A DNA stretch of 64,000 bases from JBHJGO01 sp050331715. Its GTDB lineage: Bacteria > Cyanobacteriota > Cyanobacteriia > Cyanobacteriales > Microcoleaceae. A model generated the notes under the pieces. The model did not search any database, was not told where the DNA came from, and worked only from the letters and a program-made list of their open reading frames with translations. The stretch spans positions 15,060 to 79,059 of the forward strand of contig JBHJGO010000074.1 in the NCBI GenBank assembly GCA_050331715.1, written 5' to 3'. Shown piece by piece: positions 9,730 through 17,792 of this stretch; within the stretch, counting starts at the first letter, position 1, and each line of letters begins with the position of its first letter. The position numbers and the translations under genes were made by a program.

Positions 9730-10383
9730 ATGACAGGAAACACAGGCAACAGCCGATTAGTCAGAAGTAGGCGATTTCTCCAGTCCGGCATTGTGGTGAT
9801 CGGTGTTGCGATCATTCTAGCGGCTTGGTTATCAGCGGCATTTGCCCTGGATTACCGGGCTGTTTTCCTGCCGGGTGAAACGTCTGAGGGTCATGTTTTG
9901 TTCGAGGTTTCCTGCAATTCCTGCCACGAGGGATTTAAACCTGTGACGAATGAAACCTGTCTGCGCTGTCACCAGGCTGAGATGGCAAAGGATGCCCATG
10001 GCGCGAAGAAATTTCAAGATCCTCGCTGGGCAGATCTATTAGCTGAGTTGGACGTTCTGACTTGCACTGCTTGCCATGAGGAACATGTTCATATGTTCGG
10101 GCGTGGAGTTCATCTGAAGCCGGAACTCTGTATGAGTTGCCATCAAGGCATTATTGAAGGCGATCTAGCGAGTCATACTGGATTTTCTCCAGACGGTTGC
10201 TGGACGGCAGGATGCCACAATTTCCACGATCACCGTTCAATTTCCACTGGTTTTCTGCGCAAGAATCTTGATCAACCGCCCATGCTACCTGAACCTGAAA
10301 TGCCTGAGCTAAAGGTTGAAGCAAAGCTGAAAGCAGCTCCGAAACCTGATCTGAGTCAAGAATTCTTGGGAGGTACGGGATGA
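9730..10383 (+). CDS. Membrane-anchored five-haem cytochrome c (cytochrome c3-like)
   Basis: A 217-residue protein with an N-terminal signal-anchor helix (about 19-39) and five haem-binding motifs: CNSCH 62-66, CLRCH 77-81, CTACH 112-116, CMSCH 134-138 and an expanded CWTAGCH (CX4CH) at 157-163. Extra His residues (HVHMFGRGVH, FHDHR) can act as distal ligands. The tail is Pro/Lys-rich. It should be exported and receive haem from the CcsA/ResB pair encoded beside it. Its TGA stop overlaps the ATG of the next gene, which suggests translational coupling. Multihaem c-type cytochromes are rare in cyanobacteria. Confidence 0.88.
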   Translation: MTGNTGNSRLVRSRRFLQSGIVVIGVAIILAAWLSAAFALDYRAVFLPGETSEGHVLFEVSCNSCHEGFKPVTNETCLRCHQAEMAKDAHGAKKFQDPRWADLLAELDVLTCTACHEEHVHMFGRGVHLKPELCMSCHQGIIEGDLASHTGFSPDGCWTAGCHNFHDHRSISTGFLRKNLDQPPMLPEPEMPELKVEAKLKAAPKPDLSQEFLGGTG

Positions 10384-10727
10384 AGCGGTTTTTCGGAATT
10401 GTTCTAACCGTCATTGCTGTTGTCGTCTTCACTGGAATTTGGTCAGGTTCCTCTGCAACGGTTGAGCCTGCTCAACTGGAAGAAATCAATCAACAATGGC
10501 AACAAAGCGCCCATGCCCTAGCGGAAGTCAACTGTTCCAGTTGTCATCTGGAGTCTGAAACTGAGGCATTCATTTCATGTCCGACGGAGGAGAGTTGTCG
10601 CAGTTGCCATGAACAACAGGTGGAAACATTTCTCTTGGGCAAGCATGGCATCCGAACCCTGGAAGGGCTACAACCTTTGACACCAAAAATGGCTGAGTTG
10701 CCAATGAAAAAGGATGCTCAGGACTAG
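10380..10727 (+). CDS. Multihaem cytochrome c, N-terminal part (frame ends at in-frame TAG)
   Basis: A 115-residue frame with a signal-anchor helix (3-20), then two haem motifs, CSSCH 52-56 and CRSCH 73-77. It stops at TAG 10725-10727. The next frame begins at the very next base in the same phase and continues with further haem motifs, so the two read as one protein of about 343 residues with six haems. The sequence across the junction, DAQD-stop-VMSCNTCHDVH, would be continuous with one sense codon, for example Leu (TTG to TAG is one change). The layout WxxSAHAxxxxxCxxCH resembles multihaem families such as HAO/cytochrome c554, without a firm assignment. Confidence 0.8.
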   Translation: MKRFFGIVLTVIAVVVFTGIWSGSSATVEPAQLEEINQQWQQSAHALAEVNCSSCHLESETEAFISCPTEESCRSCHEQQVETFLLGKHGIRTLEGLQPLTPKMAELPMKKDAQD

Positions 10728-11411
10728 GTGATGAGTTGCAACACTTGCCATGACGTTCATTCAACGAACACCATGGTTGCTTCGGTAGATTCCTGCTTGA
10801 CCTGCCACGACGATACTCACTCCTTGCTCTATGAAAACTCCAAACACGCCGAGCTATTTGTAGAAGAAGGAGAATTACCTCGCCCTTCTGCTCAGTCGGT
10901 GACTTGCGCCACTTGTCACTTGCCCCGACAGGTTCATGAAGGAGCCACTTTTGTGAATCATAATAATACCTTCACTCTGTTACCGCGCGATCGCATGGTA
11001 GGAGAAGTTTGTATTAACTGTCATGGGGTCGAGAACTCCTACAATAGTGTATTTGATGACGAGCTAGTTCAGGCAAACTTCGACCAAGAGCCGTCTTTAG
11101 AGATGGAGACTTTTGAGTTGGTTCGAGCACTGGAAGAGCGCCGTTCAGGTGGAAAAAAACAGAAGCCAAAAGTTGAACAATCCCAACAGAAACCTCAGCC
11201 TCAGCCAGAGCAACTCAGACCTCTCGAATCCTTGACTGAAGCAGAGTTATTTGCTGTTCAAGAAGCGCTATATAATGCGGGATTTGATGTTGTTGTTGAT
11301 GGGTTATATGGGCCAGGAACAGCAATCGCCTTAGAGGAGTTTCAGCTTCAAAATGGTATTGATGAGGCCGGGAAAGTGGGTTCAAAAACACGGACAGCTT
11401 TAGGGTTGTAA
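10728..11411 (+). CDS. Multihaem cytochrome c, C-terminal part with peptidoglycan-binding domain
   Basis: This frame starts immediately after the TAG (GTG 10728 or ATG 10731) and encodes 227 residues with haem motifs CNTCH 4-8, CLTCH 23-27, CATCH 60-64 and CINCH 95-99. A Gln/Pro/Lys-rich linker (about 138-165) leads to a peptidoglycan-binding type 1 domain (about 170-227, with VDGLYGPGTAIALEEFQ). The domain order implies a periplasmic cytochrome tethered to the cell wall. On its own this part lacks any export signal, so it can only work if it is joined to the preceding frame by read-through, or if the annotation is of a broken gene. A weak AGGA lies about 15 bases before the GTG. Confidence 0.8.
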   Translation: MMSCNTCHDVHSTNTMVASVDSCLTCHDDTHSLLYENSKHAELFVEEGELPRPSAQSVTCATCHLPRQVHEGATFVNHNNTFTLLPRDRMVGEVCINCHGVENSYNSVFDDELVQANFDQEPSLEMETFELVRALEERRSGGKKQKPKVEQSQQKPQPQPEQLRPLESLTEAELFAVQEALYNAGFDVVVDGLYGPGTAIALEEFQLQNGIDEAGKVGSKTRTALGL

Positions 11412-11518
11412 ATTCTGATCAAAAGACCAGGGTGAATGGGTGAAAACTTTGAGTGAAATGGTTAAATTTTTAACTGTTTTTGTTTTCGACTAAATCTACA
11501 CTTGAGGAGACACAAATC

Positions 11519-12217
11519 ATGTCTGCAATTATGAATTAAATTGAACGGATTATTCAACGAGTTAAGTCATGGTTTTTAGACTTAATTACTCTAGCAACTG
11601 CGGTTTGCTTAGTTGCTGTTGCCTGTGCTGGCGGCCCGTCTGAGCAGGCTCAGACCACAACAACCGAGACTGAGGCAACTGAAGTGGCGGCGGGAGTTCC
11701 CCCTGAGATCGTGGTTGACTATGTTCATACGGTGTTACTTGCAGATCGAACTGCGTATACCAAGCACGTCGTTAACCGCCTACAGACACTGGAAGGAAAG
11801 TCTAAGGATGATGGTGTGGTTCCCGCAGAAGCAACTGAGGGCTGGGAAGAGACGGGTGGCGTTCCGCTTCCTGCTCAGATGTTCCGCCTCGGTTCAGAAA
11901 TTGCCTCTGAGAACGGTCAGTTTACCTACGGTTTGATTTCTCCCTGGAATATCAACGACAACCAGGCTCCCAGCTCAGATTTTGAGAAGGAAGCAATGGC
12001 TGAGGTTGTTGAGACTGGGGAACCCTACAAGGGTTATCAGGAGGTTGCTGGAAAGACCTATTTCTCTGCCGTTTATCCAGACAAGGCAGTTGCCGAAGCC
12101 TGTGTAACTTGTCACAACACCCATCCTGTTCACCTAGAGCGCTACCCAGATAAGCAGTTTGAAATGGGTGAAGTGATGGGTGGAATCATCATTAACTTGC
12201 CCGTAGATGGCGTCTGA
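11519..12217 (+). pseudogene. DUF3365 (Tll0287-like) mono-haem lipoprotein with in-frame stop at codon 7
   Basis: A GAGGAG ribosome-binding site precedes ATG 11519, which opens the correct frame; after six codons (MSAIMN) comes TAA at 11537-11539. The frame then continues to 12217. It encodes a basic N-region, a hydrophobic helix and the lipobox LVAVAC followed by a Ser/Thr/Glu-rich linker, then a DUF3365 domain with one haem motif CVTCHNTHP. The only standard downstream start (GTG 11684) would remove the signal peptide, so the stop matters. Relatives include the cyanobacterial haem protein Tll0287 of unknown role. Either the gene is broken, or it is translated by read-through or a rare ATT start. 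Confidence 0.75.
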
Positions 12218-12492
12218 GCCGTCGATTTAGTGAAAATCGATGGAACCAAACTAATGGTTAAGTTGATTGAGGGACGAGTGGGGTTACTGGTGAATTCTAA
12301 GAAGTTAAGTGTCTGATAGTTTGAGTCTTGAGGATTCGGTTCCAGAGATGAAGCTCAGTTTTCTTAGCGCTTGGGGTTGATCAGGAGCCCCGTTTTTCAT
12401 CTGCACGTAGTACAAGTTCCTCAGGCCACGTCTTTTTCATCAGTATACTCAGCACACCCATTCCGAATCCCTGAGCTAGACGGGAACCCAAT

Positions 12493-13122
12493 ATGAAACC
12501 ACGCTTTTCCACCCTAATTGCTCTCACATTCCTTTCAGTTGCGCTGTTGGCCCCCTTTGCCCTCAGCCCCATTTATTTGCCTGTGTTGAGAGAAAGGGCG
12601 TTTGAGTTGCACTTAACATTGCAAGGCAATATTTACAAGCAAATAACAGGCTATGCTTCCCTCATTTTTGTGCTTTTGGAAATGATCTTCACTGCTCGAA
12701 AGCGCGGTCGAGGGTGGAAGATCAAAATCAAAGTTCCAGGCTCGATGCAGTTCTGGAGACAACTCCATATTTTCTTGGGCGTTGGCCTGCTCGCCACAAC
12801 CCTAGTGCATACCCTAGGTTCAACGGGTCTAAATTTTAATGCTATTTTTCTGTGGGTCTTTTTTGGGGTTACACTATCAGCCCTAGTAGGCGTTGTAGCT
12901 GAGACAGGTCTACTGGAATCCCCTAAACGTTACTTTAGTTTCTCAGGGGGTAGTTCTGAACTCTCCCAGAAAACTGACGACAGCTCGAACTCATCTGTCG
13001 TGTCAAAGGGAGAACTCATTCGGTGGCTGAGGATCGCTTGGTTGACAACCCACATTCTGCTAGTGAGTGTATTTTTAGTCATGCTAGTCTTCCATATCTT
13101 TTTAGCCTACTATTATGCTTAG
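12493..13122 (+). CDS. Four-helix membrane protein, probable di-haem cytochrome b
   Basis: A 209-residue protein with four hydrophobic helices (about 7-28, 47-67, 88-135 as a pair, 181-208). Two helices each carry His residues exactly 14 apart: H92 and H106 in LHIFLGVGLLATTLVH, and H187 and H201 in HILLVSVFLVMLVFH. Such pairs are the classic ligand pattern for two stacked b haems in cytochrome b561-like and ferric-reductase-like bundles. A Ser-rich loop (150-170) separates the helix pairs. It lies in the multihaem cluster and would be the membrane electron conduit; a link to the quinone pool is inference. A 275-base gap separates it from the DUF3365 gene. Confidence 0.75.
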   Translation: MKPRFSTLIALTFLSVALLAPFALSPIYLPVLRERAFELHLTLQGNIYKQITGYASLIFVLLEMIFTARKRGRGWKIKIKVPGSMQFWRQLHIFLGVGLLATTLVHTLGSTGLNFNAIFLWVFFGVTLSALVGVVAETGLLESPKRYFSFSGGSSELSQKTDDSSNSSVVSKGELIRWLRIAWLTTHILLVSVFLVMLVFHIFLAYYYA

Positions 13123-13269
13123 ATGGCAATCCTAAATCAATAATGAAAAGCACTATAGAGGGGTTTGAGGACGAAGTCCCCAAGAAGGGGTCAACGCCTC
13201 CTTCACCCCCTTTTCATAAATCATTTGTGATTGCTAGAGATGGGAAAGGAGGGTGAATAACTTAGAGAG

Positions 13270-13740
13270 ATGAAGTTAAGAAAGGTACAAATTTTTGGCA
13301 TTATTGTTACTGCGTTATTTCTATCTTTTGCTGCTGTAACAAACACTCAATGGGGCACCGCATCTGCTGTACAATCCATTACTCAGCTCGCCACCCTAAA
13401 GCAACTTGCCCAGTCGGCAACTCCCTATGAAACAGCGCTCTCCAATGGAAAATCAACCTTGATAGAGTTCTATGCGAACTGGTGCACAACCTGTCAAGCG
13501 ATGGCTCCTACTCTTGATCAACTTCATGAAGAGTATAATGACCGAATCAACTTTGTCATGCTAAACGTTGACCAACCTCAGTGGGCAGGACAGGTTAAGC
13601 AGTATCAAGTAACAGGCGTTCCCCACTGGGTTGTACTGAACAGCTATCAAGATGTTGTTTTTACCGAGGTTGGTAAGGTTCCAAAGCAAATCCTGGAGCA
13701 AGCGTTTGACCATGCTGCCCTAGATTTTCATGGAAAATAG
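13270..13740 (+). CDS. Membrane-anchored thioredoxin-like protein (TxlA/HCF164 type)
   Basis: A 156-residue protein with an N-terminal signal-anchor (7-24) and a thioredoxin fold carrying the active site WCTTC (C72, C75) and the cis-Pro in VTGVPHWV. HCF164/TxlA proteins pass reducing power across the membrane to keep CXXCH cysteines reduced before haem attachment. Its position at the end of the multihaem cluster fits a partner role for CcsA/ResB. The preceding 147 bases hold a repeat-like GGGG/CCCC segment. Confidence 0.85.
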   Translation: MKLRKVQIFGIIVTALFLSFAAVTNTQWGTASAVQSITQLATLKQLAQSATPYETALSNGKSTLIEFYANWCTTCQAMAPTLDQLHEEYNDRINFVMLNVDQPQWAGQVKQYQVTGVPHWVVLNSYQDVVFTEVGKVPKQILEQAFDHAALDFHGK

Positions 13741-13869
13741 GAACACGATTTGTTGCAATTTCATTTTATCCCGCAGCTCAACTCAACCTGCCAAACCCCT
13801 TAACCTCCTTTTCTCTAACCCCAAACTGCTAAGATGCACATGGATATATCGATTTAAGTTCACTGATTC

Positions 13870-15627
13870 ATGTCCTCCACGATTCCACTCCTGCGATCGC
13901 GCCTCTCCCAAGCTCTCACTGCAGCCTTTGGGTCAGAATTTGCAGAGACCGATCCAATTTTGGTTCCAGCCAGCAATCCCAAGTTTGGTGACTATCAGTG
14001 TAATGTCGCCATGTCTCTGACCAAGAAGTTACAAAATAACCCCCGCGCCATCGCAACTCAACTGGTTGAGAAACTGGATGTTAGTAATCTGTGTGAGGAG
14101 CCAGAAATTGCAGGGCCAGGGTTTATCAATCTGCGACTCAAGCCAGAGTACATTCAGAACCAACTGAATCAGATATTAGTAGATGAACGGTTGGGCACTC
14201 CAAAAACTGATGCACCGCAGCAGGTGATTGTTGACTTCTCCAGTCCTAACATCGCCAAGGAAATGCACGTGGGCCATCTACGATCCACGATTATTGGGGA
14301 CTGTATTGCTCGAATCCTGGAGTTTCAGGGTCATGACGTGCTGCGCTTGAACCACGTGGGGGACTGGGGGACGCAGTTTGGCATGTTGATTACCTATTTG
14401 CGAGAAGCCTATCCCGATGCCCTGACGACCGCAAATGCTTTGGAGTTGGGGGACTTAGTCACCTTCTATCGTAAAGCCAAAATTCGCTTTGATGAGGATG
14501 AGGAATTCAAGGAAACCGCTCGTCAGGAGGTGGTGCGGCTCCAGGCCGGAGCAGAGGATAGCCGTCGGGCTTGGGAATTGCTCTGTGAGCAATCGCGGCG
14601 GGAGTTTCAGGTGATTTATGACCTGCTAGATATTCAACTGAAGGAGCGGGGAGAGTCGTTTTACAATCCAATGTTGCCCCAGGTGGTCGAGGATCTGGAT
14701 CAGGTCGGTGTGCTGGAGGAAAGCGAAGGGGCTCAGTGCGTTTTTCTAGAGGGCTTTATGAACAAAGCGGGGGAGCCGTTACCGTTAATTGTTCAGAAGT
14801 CGGATGGGGGCTATAACTATGCCACCACAGATTTGGCCGCAGTCCGCTACCGGATTAATCAAGATGGCGCAAAGCGGTTAATTTACGTGACAGATGTGGG
14901 TCAATCAAATCACTTTGCCCAGGTGTGGCAAGTGGCTCGCAAAGTGGGCTGGATTCCAGAGGAGGTGACTTTAATTCATGTTCCCTTTGGATTGGTTTTG
15001 GGAGAAGACGGCAAGCGACTCAAGACCCGATCCGGGGAAACGGTGCGGCTGCGGGATTTACTTGATGAGGCGATTAATCGATCCAGGGCTGATCTGGAAG
15101 GTCGTCTAGCGGAAGAAGGCCGTTCCGAATCGTCAGAATTTATTGACCATGTGGCTCAAATTGTCGGATTGAGTGCGGTCAAGTATGCTGACCTGAGTCA
15201 AAACCGAACCAGTAACTATATGTTCAGTTTCGACAAGATGTTGTCCCTCCAGGGTAATACGGCTCCATACCTGCTCTACGCCTATGTTAGAATTCAGGGC
15301 ATTAGTCGCAAAGGTGGGATTGATTTTCAGCAAATTGGGACTGAAACCGAAATTCAGTTGACGGAACCAGCAGAATTTACCCTGGCAAGGCATCTACTGC
15401 AACTGGATGAAACGATTGATACGGTGGCTGCTGAACTCCTACCAAACCGTCTATGCCAGTACTTATTTGAACTGAGTCAGAAATTCAATCAGTTCTATGA
15501 CCAGTGCCCCGTACTGAAGGCGGAAGCGTCCCAACGGACTTCTCGCCTGGGTCTGTGCGACTTGACCGCCAGAACCTTGAAACTGGGCATGTCTTTGCTA
15601 GGCATCTCTGTCCTGGAGAGGATGTAG
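13870..15627 (+). CDS. argS: Arginyl-tRNA synthetase
   Basis: A 585-residue class I aminoacyl-tRNA synthetase. The N-terminal tRNA-recognition domain is followed by the HIGH-type signature SSPNIAKEMHVGHLRST (about 125-141), the catalytic core with YNYATTDLAAVRYR, and a C-terminal DALR anticodon-binding domain (TAPYLLYAYVRIQG onward, ending LGISVLERM). It charges tRNA-Arg in the cytosol. Length and motifs are those of a complete enzyme. It is transcribed rightward after the thioredoxin gene. Confidence 0.97.
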   Translation: MSSTIPLLRSRLSQALTAAFGSEFAETDPILVPASNPKFGDYQCNVAMSLTKKLQNNPRAIATQLVEKLDVSNLCEEPEIAGPGFINLRLKPEYIQNQLNQILVDERLGTPKTDAPQQVIVDFSSPNIAKEMHVGHLRSTIIGDCIARILEFQGHDVLRLNHVGDWGTQFGMLITYLREAYPDALTTANALELGDLVTFYRKAKIRFDEDEEFKETARQEVVRLQAGAEDSRRAWELLCEQSRREFQVIYDLLDIQLKERGESFYNPMLPQVVEDLDQVGVLEESEGAQCVFLEGFMNKAGEPLPLIVQKSDGGYNYATTDLAAVRYRINQDGAKRLIYVTDVGQSNHFAQVWQVARKVGWIPEEVTLIHVPFGLVLGEDGKRLKTRSGETVRLRDLLDEAINRSRADLEGRLAEEGRSESSEFIDHVAQIVGLSAVKYADLSQNRTSNYMFSFDKMLSLQGNTAPYLLYAYVRIQGISRKGGIDFQQIGTETEIQLTEPAEFTLARHLLQLDETIDTVAAELLPNRLCQYLFELSQKFNQFYDQCPVLKAEASQRTSRLGLCDLTARTLKLGMSLLGISVLERM

Positions 15628-15729
15628 CATCTATTCAAATTCCGCTAGAATTGGAGTAAACTCAGGTCGTTGTCATTGACAGACATGCAGTTGCGGATGT
15701 GTAGTTACAGACAGTAAAGGGAGTCGTGT

Positions 15730-16194
15730 ATGTCTGAAAATCAAACTCAAGGTAATATTGAGCAGCAGAGTAACCCAGTAACTCAACCTACGGTTACGCC
15801 TTCTGCAACTGGTTCATCTGTTGCATCTGATGCAGCTTCTTCTGAGAATCTTTTGACTCAAACCGCACAGGGTATTAGTTCTTTTTTTAATAGCTGGAAA
15901 TTTAAACTAGGTGTAGTTGTTGCAGTGGTTGCAGCGATCGGAATATTTATCTTTTACTGGCCGCATCTTCTAGCAACCCAGGGATTGAAAATGTGGGCCA
16001 CACAATCTAACGCTGAACCCTTGACTTGCATGGTGCAAGATACTAATGACGACAAATATGTCAGTTGTAGTGCCAAATTGGATGATCAAGTCATTCCGTT
16101 AGAATGTGGCTCCAGTATTTTCAATATAGGATGCCGTGTCAACTATGGTTCTGCAGCAGGTAGACCGCTGAAAATTAAGTCACAGTCCAATTAG
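15730..16194 (+). CDS. Unknown single-pass membrane protein
   Basis: I do not recognise this 154-residue protein. The first 45 residues are rich in Gln, Thr, Ser and Ala and look disordered. One helix follows (about 57-76, KLGVVVAVVAAIGIFIFYW). The external part is about 75 residues with four Cys (in LTCMVQD, VSCSAKL, LECGSS and GCRVNY) that could form two disulfides. It is a normal-looking gene in codon use and sits alone between argS and a hairpin terminator. Confidence 0.65.
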   Translation: MSENQTQGNIEQQSNPVTQPTVTPSATGSSVASDAASSENLLTQTAQGISSFFNSWKFKLGVVVAVVAAIGIFIFYWPHLLATQGLKMWATQSNAEPLTCMVQDTNDDKYVSCSAKLDDQVIPLECGSSIFNIGCRVNYGSAAGRPLKIKSQSN

Positions 16195-16280
16195 TCATAG
16201 TGGCGGTAGGATGGCTGAGTCGCCCGTAGGCTTCTTGGCTACCTCTGTCTTGGTAGAGTCAAGGTTGCAGGCTTAAGGCA

Positions 16281-16301
16281 ATTCCCGCATGGAGCGGGAA
16301 T
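16281..16301 (+). terminator. Hairpin terminator downstream of the unknown membrane protein
   Basis: An 8-bp perfect stem (ATTCCCGC with GCGGGAAT) closes a 5-base loop. It is followed by a T-containing stretch (TTTAACATTT), so termination is plausible though the T run is weak. It lies 87 bases after the stop codon at 16194, between convergent genes. Confidence 0.5.
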
Positions 16302-16390
16302 TTAACATTTAGTACATTTTATTTGCGCGGTTCAGTCAAGACTTGCCATGCAGCCCTTGCCGCTTCTCCAATGCGATCGCCAAAATCACT

Positions 16391-16723
16391 CTAATTCTCC
16401 ACAATATTTTTGAGGTTTTGCTCTGCTTCGGTTTCCAGAGATTTAAAATGTTGCTCGATCTGATCTTTGTCAATCAGTCGAATTTGTTTAACATTTTCTT
16501 TTGCCCGTTCCACCGCTTTCACATAGGTCTCACGGGTAAAGTCCCCAGTCTTTTGCATTTCTGACTGCACCAAGTTTGTAATAGCTTGGAGTAATTCTGC
16601 ACTGGCTTCTTGAACCTCCTTATCTGTTTCAGGTTGCTGAGTCACAGGCGTTGTTACATCGGGGGTTTCCACAATGGCGGATTCTTTTGGTATGTTTCCC
16701 TGTTCATTCGATGGTTGATTCAT
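16391..16723 (-). CDS. Unknown soluble, helical acidic protein
   Basis: A 110-residue protein starting MNQPSNEQGN at 16723, chosen because a GGAG site lies just upstream; the open frame extends to 16765. The first 40 residues are Pro/Thr/Glu-rich. The rest is predicted helical and heavily charged, with a TRETYVKAVERAKENVKQ segment and a final coiled-coil-like run (EQHFKSLETEAEQNLKNI). It resembles small conserved cyanobacterial proteins of unknown function. It is transcribed toward the terminator at 16281-16301. Confidence 0.6.
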   Translation of the reverse strand: MNQPSNEQGNIPKESAIVETPDVTTPVTQQPETDKEVQEASAELLQAITNLVQSEMQKTGDFTRETYVKAVERAKENVKQIRLIDKDQIEQHFKSLETEAEQNLKNIVEN

Positions 16724-16815
16724 AGGTTTGGATCTCCAATATAGAAAATGTGAGTATGACCTCACTTAAATCAATTGTAGAAATTTTGCTGAAAACTCTG
16801 TGAGGGAATTTCGCC

Positions 16816-17682
16816 TTAGAGTGCAGAAGCAGAGGGTGAATTTTGCTCCTGTTCGAGCTTCAGTAAGGCTTGAACACGGGCTTCAGTTGCGGGATGGGTA
16901 GAGAATAAACCTGCCAATGCCTGTCCTGAGAATCCGTGCATAATTAACAAAGGTGAGAATGCGGGATTTCCCTGAATTGGCATCTGTCTTGCGCCACTTT
17001 CTAAACGTTTCAGGGCTCGCGCTAGTGCTCGTGGATTGCCCGTTAACTTTGCTGCCCCTGCATCGGCTGAGTACTCCCGTGTACGAGAGATCGCCATTTG
17101 AATCACGGTCGCGGCCAGAGGTGCCAGAATGATAGTCAGCAATAAACTAATCGGATTTTGACCCCGATCTCGACCGACTCGACCAAAGACCAGCGCAAAC
17201 TGAGCAATCTGGGCCATATAGGAAATTCCCCCCGCAACCGTTGCTGCTACGGCCTGGGTCAGAGTGTCTCGGTTCTTGATATGACTGAGTTCATGGGCAA
17301 CCACCCCCTCTAACTCCTCCTCCGGCAGTATGCTCATAATTCCTTGGGTCACCGCTACTGCGGCATGCTGCGGGTCACGACCTGTGGCAAAGGCATTCGC
17401 TGACTGACTGGGAATAATGTAAATTCCTGGCATTGGTAAGTCTGCGCGATCGCAGAGCCGTCTTACCATATCGTGCAATTTAGGAGCCTGTTCATAGCTA
17501 ACGGGCTGTGCTTTATAGGCATTGAGCGCAATTCGATCCGAGTAGAACCAGGAGCCAAAATTCATCACGGCTGCCATGATCAATCCAATCAAAGCGCCGC
17601 TACTTCCCCCTAAAAAGTAACCAATCCCGACCAGTAACCCAGTCAACAAACCTAGTAATCCAACCGTCTTGATCTGATTCAT
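16816..17682 (-). CDS. htpX: M48 family zinc metalloprotease HtpX
   Basis: A 288-residue membrane protease. Two N-terminal helices (about 7-50) precede the zinc site HELSH (130-134), and the third ligand Glu lies in SREYSADAGAAKL. A second hydrophobic pair (about 145-200) follows the HEXXH. HtpX degrades misfolded membrane proteins from the cytoplasmic side. Length and topology are standard. Confidence 0.94.
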   Translation of the reverse strand: MNQIKTVGLLGLLTGLLVGIGYFLGGSSGALIGLIMAAVMNFGSWFYSDRIALNAYKAQPVSYEQAPKLHDMVRRLCDRADLPMPGIYIIPSQSANAFATGRDPQHAAVAVTQGIMSILPEEELEGVVAHELSHIKNRDTLTQAVAATVAGGISYMAQIAQFALVFGRVGRDRGQNPISLLLTIILAPLAATVIQMAISRTREYSADAGAAKLTGNPRALARALKRLESGARQMPIQGNPAFSPLLIMHGFSGQALAGLFSTHPATEARVQALLKLEQEQNSPSASAL

Positions 17683-17792
17683 AAGTTCCCTTCCTTCCTG
17701 GTTAAAGTACCAGTGATGGTCAAACCCCCTCCATTCAAGTCGAGAAGTTAGAATTTGCCTTCATTCTATCGGGTTAGTTGTTACATCAGCGA

